Positions 54,792 to 64,000 of a stretch of 64,000 nucleotides of DNA are shown here, in pieces. Location: the NCBI GenBank assembly GCA_001687465.1, contig LVLI01000194.1, positions 1 to 64,000 on the forward strand, written 5' to 3'. Source of the stretch: Halocafeteria seosinensis. Its lineage: Eukaryota > Sar > Bigyra > Bicosoecida. Below the pieces are notes generated by a model. The model did not search any database. It was not told the DNA's origin and saw only the letters and a program-made list of their open reading frames with translations. Each line of letters opens with the position of its first letter. The stretch's first letter is position 1. Position numbers and translations under genes: made by a program.

Positions 54792-56912
54792 GATGGTCTA
54801 AGTAATTGGACGGTGCGTAATGCTGTAGTAGGTTCCCCAGACAGCGGGCAGATAGGCAGTGTGTACCACATGCACTGTGCACGTAAACCCTTTTACAGAA
54901 ATCCTAACTTGCCATTGGAACCTGAAGCAAGTTGTTAGACGCACTGACTGCTGCTAATTTCCTCGGAAATGGAAATGGAAGGGCAGTAGCAAAACAGAAA
55001 ATGACTCAGTGGAGAGAGGGACAGTCTTAGGTACTGGCAGAGGGTTATGCTACTATTTTCGCGCGAACTGCAATCAATCTGAGAAATGTGTGTGCAGAAA
55101 CACTGGCGATTCGTGGAGATTCCTACAGACATTTCCTGTCGTAAACGGCATACTGTGGGTGGCATTAACGAAAGTTCTCCCGGAGGGTTGTACTAAGGGG
55201 AGTCCTGCCCAGGATATAAAATTCTAAGGTGCGACTATGCGACCTGCTGGAAGCGGAGAATATCACCCAGCCCCCAAACGAACAGCCGCCACAGTTTAGT
55301 AAACGAAAGCCCGGGTTAGTTGGGAGGACAGTGCTATAAGTGACGCGTAGCAGTGTATGTACCCGAAATTTGCAGACAGCGACACAGACAGTGTGTATGC
55401 GATCTGGAATTGCACACTTTGAAAACCAAGTTTGTTATTGTTGACTTTTTTACTGCTTTTGCTTTAATTTCTATGTCGTTTTGAGTTACAAAGCTGCATA
55501 ACTTTGGCCTAAACCTCAGTTCCGGAACTTTGCGGTAAATCCAATTCTTCTTGGAAATCTTTGATATCGCAAAAAAAATCTTCACTGTGGATTTCCTAGT
55601 ATACCTATCAGTATCAGTAAACATTAAACTCGCATTGGCCGTATCTTGGTTTCTTGGTTTAACAACATCATACATATGTAGTGCCGGATGGACGTTATTC
55701 CAGACGGTCCTGTCACCAATACACTGGGACCCGATCCCACGGGATCTCCGGGGCTTGGAGTCCGGATGCTTATGCTTCCAAACAATCACCTATGATGCAG
55801 CTGATATTAACATTTCGCTTTATCATCCAATCTTCGTTACAGCTCAATTGACTTCCGGAAATCGAACGAGACTCCCGGTGGGTGAGTGGGTTTGTCACAC
55901 TGCGTTCGTTAAAGTCCGTTCGGTACATCGTTCTCGCGTTGGCATTAAATTTATACATTGTTATTTTACTTAATTCTGAAATAGCTAAACCAACCGCAAT
56001 TGGCTTTGTAAACTTGAAACCTTCTTTTTTGTTATCTATACAACCACTAAATGTACATCGGTCAACTTCCCGCCGGTGGTTTTTCTCAAATTCATCTTAG
56101 CCTGTGAGCTTAGTTTTGTATTTTCTCTATGTACATTGTATGACTTCATAAAAAGCTTCTTGAAATTTCAAAACATTAAGAAAGTACGTTGTTAGGGTTG
56201 TCGTTTTGAAGCTGGTGGGTGTCGATTTTCTTGTGGATTTTCTTGGTCCAAATCTTTTTAATATTAACTCTTCCGAATTTTCTGGAATCTCTTCTAACTC
56301 ATTTTCGCTACATGTATTTCTTGCCACTTTTCTAATTAAAGATTCACTGTCATACCTTGTCATAATATGAAATAAAAGTGGACTTTTCCAAATTATAAAT
56401 ATTATGAGAAGCTCCTCAGTTAAATGACAATGTTCTCTAACCTTATCCATTATTGTCTAATCCAAACTTTTGCCACAAACCTAACACTCAATAGTATTCA
56501 AAAACTTTATACATTCTCCTTTCGTTCGTTCATTTTCTCGTATGCGTCATACATTTTTTCTCTCATATTTTACACGTTTTCTTATACAACTTTTATTTTC
56601 ATCATTGTAAAATACCCTTACTCTAGCAGTCAGAAATAAAGGCCGATTCTAAATGTGCCCTTCTTAATTGGCGCTTTTATGCAGGTCTCTCATTGGATAA
56701 AAAGCAGAAATATCGGATTTGACAAAGGGGAGGGGGGCCCCCCAGTGTGGAAGGGTTTCAACGCACGCAGGAGCTGCTGAAATGCACATGTGCGTATATG
56801 AATAGCAGGGGATGCTTTTGCAGTGATTAAGGAATATGATTTCGGAATGGAGCAACAACGATTGTATGAAAAATGACAAGGGTTCAGACGATTCAAAGTT
56901 ACAAACATTCTG
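54792..56912. other. 2.1-kb region without supported genes, AT-rich in its right half
   Basis: This is the longest gene-free stretch. From about 55,450 and especially 56,000-56,650 the sequence turns visibly AT-rich, with runs of T. A 151-codon minus frame (55334-55789) and a 107-codon one (56127-56450) contain many Lys, Ile and Asn codons, as AT-rich noncoding DNA would. Neither has a recognised domain. I saw no terminal repeats or transposase motif. It could be a decayed insertion or simply a long intergenic region. Confidence 0.45.
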
Positions 56913-57452
56913 TCAGAGGGGATAACCATGACGTAGAATGGAAATTTTTTCGAGAGCATGTCCAACTATCTCCTCTACAGAGCGGCTAACATCCACGCAA
57001 ATTGCTTCGGATTCTTCAGGGGGTTCCAATGCTTCAAACTGGCTATTAAGAAGTGCGGGGTCGAAAAAGTGTGACGAACGAGCTCTGAGTCGGAGTTGAA
57101 GCACGTCTTCTCGTCCGCGAAGATACACGAAGATGACTTTTGATTTACCTTGCGTCAGCATCTCTCGGTACGACTTTTTGAGTGCTGAGCATGCTATGAC
57201 AATTGTCTTATCGGTTTGGGCTCGCATCATATCAGTAAAGCTCCTGATCTCCAGCAACCATGGCCATCGATCTTCATCGGTCAACGGAAGTCCACGAGCC
57301 ATTTTCCGTTTGTTTTCTGCCGGGTGGAATGAGTCTCCATCATAAAACAGGCCGTTCAGCCGCTGAGCTAGAATATGTCCAACAGTAGTTTTGCCGGTTC
57401 CGGAGACCCCCATCACCACTATAACGCGACCTTTAGCCCTTGCGTTATTCAT
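56913..57452 (-). CDS. Gluconokinase
   Basis: A single exon of 179 residues starting at the ATG at 57452. It phosphorylates D-gluconate to 6-phosphogluconate, feeding the pentose phosphate pathway. The family hallmarks are all present: P-loop VVMGVSGTGKTTVGHILA; substrate loop DGDSFHPAENKRKMARGLPL then TDEDRWPWL; CSALKKSYREML; VIFVYLRG; and the lid RARSSHFFDPALLNSQFEAL then EPP. Length and order match bacterial GntK and human IDNK. The C-terminal EEIVGHALEKI helix is normal. No targeting peptide is seen, so it is probably cytosolic. The family is common to bacteria and eukaryotes, so it says little about ancestry. Confidence 0.96.
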   Translation of the reverse strand: MNNARAKGRVIVVMGVSGTGKTTVGHILAQRLNGLFYDGDSFHPAENKRKMARGLPLTDEDRWPWLLEIRSFTDMMRAQTDKTIVIACSALKKSYREMLTQGKSKVIFVYLRGREDVLQLRLRARSSHFFDPALLNSQFEALEPPEESEAICVDVSRSVEEIVGHALEKISILRHGYPL

Positions 57453-58074
57453 TGCCCTCCAGCGTCACAAGTCGTCGCTCACACAGTTGCGATTCCCACA
57501 GTACATACTCCGAGTCACACGAGGGTGAACTGTATCTAGAGGTTATTCACTGTTTGAACTACTAGCGCAACGTGTTCCACAGCCATCAGATCGACGTGAA
57601 TGAGATGTACCATATGGTATGCTGCTCGGTGGCGCATCTCACAAAAGGGGGACACGTTAGAGTGTTGTACCAAGAGTAGTAGGTTCCAAGGAAAAATCAT
57701 GCAGTTTCAGGTACACAAGAATTCACAATTTTATGACGATGTTGAAACAAGGTGTGACATGCATGGGGTATTGTATGCATGTGTTTGTATATGGTATCAT
57801 GTTTGATGGCAAGTTGAAGAAAGCTTCAACATGCTCTCAAACGGAGCATTTCCTGGGTATAGGATAGTGAATACATGATACGCGAAAGTATTGTTACATG
57901 TTATTGATAGAAGAACTACATACCTGAATCATTTCGAGTTTACAGAAAGAACTGAATAGAGATGCGTAGATGACAGGGAATTGAATTGGCCACAGCTTTA
58001 CTGAGACCTTCTCACCATTGCGTGATAATACAAGGTGTATTGTGAGCCAAAATCCGAGAATTCAGTACAGCAGG
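57453..58074. other. Divergent intergenic region
   Basis: 622 bp lie between the gluconokinase ATG (minus) and the PARP-like gene ATG (plus). Only short chance frames are present. An upstream non-ATG extension of the PARP-like frame (from 58018) ends at an AG and could be part of a 5' intron. Confidence 0.4.
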
Positions 58075-61000
58075 ATGGAGCTGCGAGCACGAGAGCCTCA
58101 TGCGAATTGGTGGCACTTGGATCGGGACCGTGAAGTTTCGTACACATTCGAGAAATTCAGCAACACATTGGAAGACCAAGTGAGGAGGAAAATTCATGCC
58201 GAAAAAATCGACGAGAGGTACAAAGTTGAAAACATCGAAACCAGGATTGATGAGCGTCAGTTTCGGAGGATTGCTAAAATCTCCAAAGAGAAGGTCCTTC
58301 AGCGTCAAACAGTGCAACCCATTCTCACCTTCCATGGCACACGAAAACCCGACCACGTTGCTTCCATCCTGAAGCATGGATACCTGATGCCTGGTTTAGA
58401 CATTCACCCAACTAAAGGATATGCTGTGTGTATGGCCAGAGGAAATTTTTATGGAGATGGAATTTACTCTTCTACGGACTTCGATGTTAGTGAGTGGATG
58501 TCCTTTTTGGATTTCAGAGAGAGTCTCACTCTTCTGGTGAATTTGGTATTTATTGGCCAGTCAGAGTTTGTAAAGCCCCCCGATGACATTCCGGTGCATT
58601 TCAATAGCAGTAAAGGGTACTATTCCGGATCTCACACGTTGATCTCCTACGACCATCGGATTATAGTCTCCGGTGTTTCTCGATACATCATACCTCTCAT
58701 GACAGTGACGTTGAGTCCGATCGCTCAGCATCCGTATTTCCAGGACATAGTTATGCGCTTTCCAGGAATGCAGCCTTCTGTTATCTCTCCGAAATTTCGT
58801 TTCGAAACAGAGGCGATGGATGTTGAAAAAGGATTCGTGCGGTGCCTTGAGTTGTGCGAGGACTACCATCTTCTTAGCTTATCTTCTCCCGAGCCAGCAT
58901 CTGCGTGCGTTCCTGCCCCTGTGGTGAACCACTTGATCCTTCCGCTTGCAATCCTTAAAGATACCAAAGCTGCAAATTATGTTTCGGGATTCTCAGAATC
59001 TCTTGAAAGTGAGAAAACCTGGTTATACGTCGAAGACGGTTCGGGAGATCGCTTTGATGTCACTAATATTGGTGCTTTTCGATCAATATCTCAATCGTGG
59101 GAATTAAACAAGAGTACCGAAGAAAGACTTGTCCCATCCGTCGAATCCTGCTTGGACAAAGTAACAAACGGGCACAACAATCGCATTCATGTCATCTACG
59201 TTTTTGTAGACAAGCCTACTGACAGGGAGAAACTGGATCTATTGAGCGAACGCTGGAAGCTATATTGCAGTGTCCACCAGATAGTCGTTAAACTAGTTGT
59301 GCTAAACAAGGAGGGGAAAATCGATGATCTGCTTAAGCTAAAGGCAGATATACAAACTGTTCACTTCTTTGAAGAACACATTCAGTTGTTAGAGCAAAGA
59401 CCTTTGGATGAGATGTTGCTCCAAATCAATGAGGAAAATTACAACCTCCCCATTCATCAACGTTACTTTTCCATACCCTTTCCTTTAGGAACTGTTTGCG
59501 AAGGTTTCTTGACTGACATGACTCAAGGACCAGTATGGGATACAGCCGGCTTCGAAAGTGTTCTATTCAAGGGCATTCCACCGAAGGCTGTTAAAATCGA
59601 TGAACGTTTTTATAAGGTGAGGATTTTACCAAAGGCTCCCCATCACTCAACAGCTACAGACGATAGGACTGTTGATTATGGTATCAGGAGTTTCTTGTCC
59701 ATACTGGCGAAGTATCGGAACTTCGTTTTGCGCTTTCGATCGAGATGCAAGAATTCTATTCCGCTCGTCAACAAACTGTCCCGTGCGGTATTCAATAGTA
59801 TGAACACGTATGAGCATCCGATGTATTCCAGAACACTGCTGTATCAAATGCAGAAGCTGTTGAGCGATGTGACCTGCTTTGGTAGTGTCACGTTTGGAGA
59901 CCAATGGTATCAGAAACTGATGAACATGAAGTTCGCTAAATCGGTTGTCCATCGCACGCACAGGGCGTTTGACCCTCTACTTGCGGACGAATTGCCAGGG
60001 CTCGACCATTCAGGCTTTCTCATCAACGTCCATCGGTCGCCAGCAACTGAAGTGGAACCATGGACTGTTATCATTTCCCACGTGTCACAGGAGACATGTA
60101 GCTGTGGAGTGATGTACAGAGTAGCCGCAAACTCCAAGAGGAAGTCCCGTACCTTTGACAACCACCGGGTTTCCGATGTGCTACCTACGACGCCTCCCAG
60201 TACGGATTTGGAACGTATGTACTGTGCTTTTGTATTCACCCGTAATCCTCATCTATATATTGAGTCGCAATATGTGGCTCTTTTGACGGTCTGTTGGATC
60301 GAGACTATCGCCCTAACTGCAAGCAACACAAAGGCTCACCCGCTCTTCAACACACTCCTTCTTTTAACCCGCGAGCAGATGAATACCCCCGGAAATAAAA
60401 CCCATATTGCAAGCATAATCAATGCAGATGGAGAATTTTCTGAGTACCTTACCGAGCTGTATGATATTCCTTCGTGTTGTAAGCTACTCGGTATGCTGCT
60501 CCTACCGGAGTCGGCAAGGATTTTTGCTAGTAAATACTTCTCTTACTTTGCCTTCCAAGTACTCGCTGAAGGTGTTATGCGTAGTTGCCGAGCTATGATG
60601 CGATCCCGTAAGAATACGCCAGAAAAACTCTTGGATCGATTGCTCGGTATTACTTCGTCTACTGATCCAAAAACATACCACTTCGATTTGCGGAGGGCTA
60701 AGCGGGCTACTAATAAGTTTTACGAAACTAAATTTACTAACTGTTCGCCGGTTGTCGTGATTTACGTTCTTGGAGTCTTGGAGGACTATCACAAAGGGCT
60801 TGATCCCCTTGAGCGATTGCTCAGCGGGGCAGTTACTCCGAAGCAGTTCCTTCGTTCTCATCTGCCTGGAGAAAGGGGATCCGTTGTACAAGTAGCGCTG
60901 TACATTCAAGGGATAAAGTTCAACAAGGCGCGCTTACGGAAACGGCTTAAGTTTGATAATCCCCGCCAAATTATTGACGAAGCAATTGCCGAGCGTTTAT

Positions 61001-61518
61001 ATGCCCTCCAGCGGAAGAGAGAGATCAGTGAAACCGTCCGAGAAAAGCAGAATGCCAGGCTTGCAAAGCGAGTGGAAGAGGCTGTACCTTTCAAAAAGTA
61101 CCATCACATGCCGAAGATATTTACACATGGAGAGGTCGCTAAGCTAAATGAGGAAAGACAAGCTGATGATAAACTTGAATTGCTATCCTCAGGACTGTTA
61201 AAGCATCACTGTTGCTATCCTGAGTGCCCATATTTCTTGCAGCAATTTGCCACATCGAAGGATAAGAAGAAAGACACCCGCCGCGGAATCATGCAACATT
61301 TGCGCTACAACTGGCTAAATTGCAATTACGTACCTAATTTTCATGAAAATGCGATCAAAGTAATTAGACGGAATTCTTCGTTCGATGAGTTTGTCTCTCA
61401 GATGCACCAGATCTATCGACGATCCGCTTCTCCTCAGAAGGACCAGTTTTTCAATTGCGAGGACCTTGCGTCCAAGCTGCGTATCGTATACGACCAAGTG
61501 AGTGCCGTTTCGTCATAG
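58075..61518 (+). CDS. Large PARP-fold protein with uncharacterised C-terminal 900 residues
   Basis: A single exon of 1,147 residues from the first in-frame ATG. Residues about 80-215 have the PARP-type ADP-ribosyltransferase pattern: ILTFHGTRKPDHVASILKHG (His87 of HGT), NFYGDGIYSSTDFD (Tyr131 of GIY), and HTLISYDHRIIVSGVSRYII aligned with the last strands. The polymer-forming Glu of PARP1 falls on Thr188, so mono-ADP-ribosylation or a non-catalytic role is expected, not chain synthesis. The preceding NWWHLDRDREVSYTFEKF may be a short WWE-like element. The remaining 900 residues match nothing I recognise. A segment near 380 (RIHVIYVFVDKPTDREKL) has a Rossmann/vWA feel, and the C-terminus has a C2HC-like cluster (HHCCYPECPYFLQQF, QHLRYNWLNCNY). 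Targets and pathway are unknown. Confidence 0.68.
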   Translation: MELRAREPHANWWHLDRDREVSYTFEKFSNTLEDQVRRKIHAEKIDERYKVENIETRIDERQFRRIAKISKEKVLQRQTVQPILTFHGTRKPDHVASILKHGYLMPGLDIHPTKGYAVCMARGNFYGDGIYSSTDFDVSEWMSFLDFRESLTLLVNLVFIGQSEFVKPPDDIPVHFNSSKGYYSGSHTLISYDHRIIVSGVSRYIIPLMTVTLSPIAQHPYFQDIVMRFPGMQPSVISPKFRFETEAMDVEKGFVRCLELCEDYHLLSLSSPEPASACVPAPVVNHLILPLAILKDTKAANYVSGFSESLESEKTWLYVEDGSGDRFDVTNIGAFRSISQSWELNKSTEERLVPSVESCLDKVTNGHNNRIHVIYVFVDKPTDREKLDLLSERWKLYCSVHQIVVKLVVLNKEGKIDDLLKLKADIQTVHFFEEHIQLLEQRPLDEMLLQINEENYNLPIHQRYFSIPFPLGTVCEGFLTDMTQGPVWDTAGFESVLFKGIPPKAVKIDERFYKVRILPKAPHHSTATDDRTVDYGIRSFLSILAKYRNFVLRFRSRCKNSIPLVNKLSRAVFNSMNTYEHPMYSRTLLYQMQKLLSDVTCFGSVTFGDQWYQKLMNMKFAKSVVHRTHRAFDPLLADELPGLDHSGFLINVHRSPATEVEPWTVIISHVSQETCSCGVMYRVAANSKRKSRTFDNHRVSDVLPTTPPSTDLERMYCAFVFTRNPHLYIESQYVALLTVCWIETIALTASNTKAHPLFNTLLLLTREQMNTPGNKTHIASIINADGEFSEYLTELYDIPSCCKLLGMLLLPESARIFASKYFSYFAFQVLAEGVMRSCRAMMRSRKNTPEKLLDRLLGITSSTDPKTYHFDLRRAKRATNKFYETKFTNCSPVVVIYVLGVLEDYHKGLDPLERLLSGAVTPKQFLRSHLPGERGSVVQVALYIQGIKFNKARLRKRLKFDNPRQIIDEAIAERLYALQRKREISETVREKQNARLAKRVEEAVPFKKYHHMPKIFTHGEVAKLNEERQADDKLELLSSGLLKHHCCYPECPYFLQQFATSKDKKKDTRRGIMQHLRYNWLNCNYVPNFHENAIKVIRRNSSFDEFVSQMHQIYRRSASPQKDQFFNCEDLASKLRIVYDQVSAVSS

Positions 61519-61847
61519 TTTCGTATGAATTTGTTGTGATAATGTTAATTGCACAATTATAAGGTTGTATACGAAAAGTTTGTCTCATCATTTCCATTTT
61601 TTGATTTTCTTGGTCCTTGCCCACTTCCACGTGGGGTGGCAAGTTGCCCAGTTTTGGCAACTAGTGAAAAAGACGACAATCTTTTCCTCGCTTTAAGATC
61701 GAAGACAGAAAAAAGTGGTCTTTTTCCTCCATTATACATGTCATTTTCACTCGTGTATCGTTGGATCAGCAGTCTGGTATTGCTGTTCATACACGTTCCA
61801 TCCCTACATGCGTACATAGATAGTAACAGGCCAGAAAGGGAAAGAAT

Positions 61848-63543
61848 ATGTCCACCAATTTGGAGTCCCAGAACATCTGGGGGTCCTCTGGAGACACTAC
61901 AGGCAATGCACAGGGCTCAGGAGAGCAGTCCCAGGAGCAAGACCTCCCTCCTGAGGTGCTCGAGATGACGGACGAGCAGATCCGGACGCGCATTCGAGTG
62001 ATGGAAAACAACCTGAGGTATATGGACCAGGATAAACGACGCTTGCAACACGATGTGGACAAGCAAAAGAACCTGGTGAATGAAAACAAAGAGAAAATTA
62101 AACTCAACAAACAGCTCCCCTACCTGGTAGGACATCTTGTGGAGGTGAGTTTGCGGTTTCTTGTGTCTCTCGCTTCCCCAGGTGGAAGAAACTACTCTTG
62201 GGTGTGTGGGGTGCAGCTCTTGGATTTGGGACAAGAGGAAGATGACGAAGATGGAGCCATCATGGATGAAGAGGATCAACGCAAAAACAAGACCGCGGTC
62301 GTCAAGACATCAACTCGTCAGGTAAGCCTATTCTTGATGAGGTGACCCTCGTAAAAGATGGGTAATCACCTTTGTTCGTGCAGACTGTCTATCTTCCCAT
62401 CATTGGGCTCGTGGATTCTAGCGAGTTACACCCAGGTGACTTAATTGGCGTTAATAAGGACAGTTACCTTGTACTAGAAAAGTTACCTACTGAGTATGAC
62501 TCCCGGGTTAAAGCAATGGAATTGGACGAAAAGCCCAAGGAAACTTACAGTGACATTGGAGGCTGTGACAAGCAAATCGAGGAACTGGTAGAGGCCGTAG
62601 TTTTACCCATGACACATGCAGAAAAGTTTCAAAAGCTTGGAGTTCAAGCACCCAAAGGTATGCAGAAAGAGATTCGCTCTTCCTTAGGTTTCAGATTCAA
62701 GGCGTTTTTCTCCCCTTGCAGGTGTTCTGCTGCATGGTCCCCCAGGAACAGGTAAAACACTGTTGGCTCGTGCATGCGCTAACCAGACGGATGCAATATT
62801 TCTGAAGTTAGCTGGACCTTCACTCGTCCAAATGTTTATAGGCGATGGAGCTAAGATGATTAGAGATGCCTTTGATCTTGCCAAGGAAAAAATAAAGGAA
62901 ACCGGGAAGTCAGGAGCCATTATCTTTATCGACGAGGTTGATGCTATCGGGACAAAGCGTTTTAACAGTGATCAGACGGGCGATCGCGAAGTCCAACGAA
63001 CCATGCTGGAGCTTTTGAATCAGCTGGACGGTTTTGCAAGCAATGAAAAGATTAAAGTGATTGCGGCCACCAACCGTGTTGATACGCTGGACCCCGCTTT
63101 ACTGCGCTCGGTATGTATTTATATATTGCATTTTTCACCCGTTTTATGGAGAATTTACGTGTTTCGTGTTCATAGTCCGCAGGGTAGACTTGACCGAAAG
63201 GTGGAATTGCCACACCCTCCTGAGGACGCCCGAGCTCGAATTCTACAAATTCACTCCCGCAAAATGAACTACAAGAAGGATGGTATGTACTTCAGATTAT
63301 TGTTTTTTCCCGTAGTATGTATGTCGGTATTACTTTGAAGTCGAAAAAAATGCAGAGGTCAACTTTGAAGAACTCGCGAGGTCCACGGAAGACTTTAATG
63401 GTGCCCAGTTAAAAGCTGTGTGTGTGGAAGCAGGCATGCTGGCTTTACGAAGAGAAGCTACTGAGATTGGACATCAAGATTACGTCGACGGGATAAGCGA
63501 AGTTCAAATGAAGAAACGTCAAGAGCTCCAGTATTATGCGTAG
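61848..63543 (+). CDS. RPT5: 26S proteasome AAA-ATPase subunit RPT5 (PSMC3)
   Basis: RPT5 is one of the six ATPases of the 19S base that unfold substrates and open the 20S gate. Six exons (61848-62144, 62217-62321, 62384-62657, 62722-63110, 63183-63282, 63356-63543; introns 62-73 nt) join to 450 residues. The N-terminal coiled coil and OB domain ([20 protein letters not shown]) are followed by the AAA module: Walker [17 protein letters not shown], pore loop [17 protein letters not shown], Walker [17 protein letters not shown], and the Arg-finger region [18 protein letters not shown]. It ends LQYYA, the HbYX motif that docks into the 20S alpha ring. Alignment with human PSMC3 is close throughout, and every intron sits where the family needs one. 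A small insert (KETGKSGA) precedes Walker B. Confidence 0.97.
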
Positions 63544-63643
63544 TTATTGCTTCGCAGCTTCAAAAAAAATATATCTATATACCGCACAGTACAGTACACA
63601 TAAGCTTAAGCTTTGGATATATGTATTTCGCGATCTATCACTG

Positions 63644-64000
63644 TTAGCCTTGTAAAGCGGAGCCTGAAAATCCAACTTCCTGCTCCGAATATGCTTTGGA
63701 CTCCGCCAACTTGTCTGCTAGTTGGTCTTCTCGAACGCGTTGATCATTAGGGCGCCAAAACAGATGTCCGCCATTCGGAACCCCACATCCTTTCACTGTC
63801 TCAAAGTCTAGAAGCTCATTGCCTTGATAGAACAAACTTCCTAGCGTTTCCGTGCCGAACATCTGCATGATTTTCATTTTCAGAAGCTGGATAGTATCCT
63901 CGTTTTGGATCGGTACGGCCTCGCTTTGGTCCTGTTTGCGCAAACGCTTTCGTCCACTTCCGTTTCTTGCTCGATCGCTCCGCGCTTCAGACGGGACATT
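63644..64000 (-). CDS. C-terminal part of a USP48/UBP26-like deubiquitinase (5' end off the window)
   Basis: The frame is open from base 64000 to the stop at 63644-63646 and continues beyond the window. A basic stretch (GSGRKRLRKQDQ) leads to a ubiquitin-like fold: DTIQLLKMKIMQMFGTETL, SLFYQGNELLDFETVKGCGV and PNGGHLFWRPNDQ. The protein ends EVGFSGSALQG. The final E-GF-G-L pattern right after a ubiquitin-like domain is what I recall for the C-terminus of USP48 and plant UBP26 (EGFxGTxL), nuclear deubiquitinases that act on histone H2B and other targets. The catalytic domain would lie to the right and is not visible, so the specific name is tentative. Its stop lies 100 bp from that of RPT5, convergently. 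Confidence 0.6.
   Translation of the reverse strand, partial: NVPSEARSDRARNGSGRKRLRKQDQSEAVPIQNEDTIQLLKMKIMQMFGTETLGSLFYQGNELLDFETVKGCGVPNGGHLFWRPNDQRVREDQLADKLAESKAYSEQEVGFSGSALQG

Noticed and set aside
55334-56450. Minus-strand frames of 151 and 107 codons in the AT-rich island
   Set aside because: Lys/Ile/Asn-heavy composition follows base composition, and there is no recognisable domain or splice partner.
57600-57806. 68-codon plus frame upstream of the PARP-like gene
   Set aside because: Random-looking composition and no continuation into the main frame.
1-64000. tRNA, rRNA, snRNA, CRISPR arrays, bacterial operons or phage
   Set aside because: No T-loop/anticodon pattern, conserved rRNA or snRNA block, or direct-repeat spacer array was seen by eye, and the introns rule out a bacterial origin. 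A covariance-model scan would be needed to exclude small RNAs.

Overview
This is a gene-dense nuclear window from a eukaryote. Nearly every gene is a conserved eukaryotic protein split by small GT-AG introns. About 40 introns can be placed by reading-frame continuity and protein-family fit, and almost all are 47-84 nt. There are no ribosome-binding sites or operons, and I could see no rRNA, tRNA or CRISPR array. The species cannot be named from sequence alone. An NME7 homologue (a ciliary and gamma-tubulin-complex protein) suggests a lineage with a flagellum. A very large glycogen/starch synthase with an amylase-like N-terminal half, a CD36/LIMP-2 family protein, and a GLUG plus GCC2/GCC3-type multipass surface protein all fit a free-living protist. 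They do not fit a plant, animal or yeast.

Left third (1-14.4 kb): partial RER1 (Golgi retrieval receptor, minus); a villin-headpiece protein (plus); a La-motif protein with two RRMs (minus); a single-exon BRCA2 homologue (minus); and an uncharacterised charged protein with five copies of a short repeat (plus). The BRCA2 is the most striking object. Its eight BRC repeats sit inside the DNA-binding domain, where the tower of OB2 should be, not upstream of it.

Centre (14.8-35.2 kb): the 2,294-residue glycogen/starch synthase; two tandem creatinase/ectoine-hydrolase-type M24 paralogues, one without introns and one with two; a 1,541-residue coiled-coil protein; a small multipass membrane protein; and a nine-exon CD36/LIMP-2 protein.

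Right half (35.5-64 kb): FANCM helicase with an embedded zinc-binding module (minus), divergent from NME7 (plus) across a promoter region with three GC-rich hairpins; an RCC1-repeat protein whose stop codon interlocks with that of a convergent cysteine-rich type I membrane protein; a trans-aconitate methyltransferase with a likely mitochondrial leader; a 1,941-residue GLUG/mucin-like/multipass surface protein; an AT-rich island without genes; gluconokinase; a large PARP-fold protein; the proteasomal ATPase RPT5; and the C-terminal end of a USP48/UBP26-type deubiquitinase.

Functionally, BRCA2 and FANCM belong to homologous recombination and fork repair, and RPT5 and the deubiquitinase to the ubiquitin-proteasome system. 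The other genes look like ordinary housekeeping or surface functions with no operon-like logic. All exon coordinates are inferred from reading-frame continuity, splice consensus and family alignment from memory. No transcript data were available.
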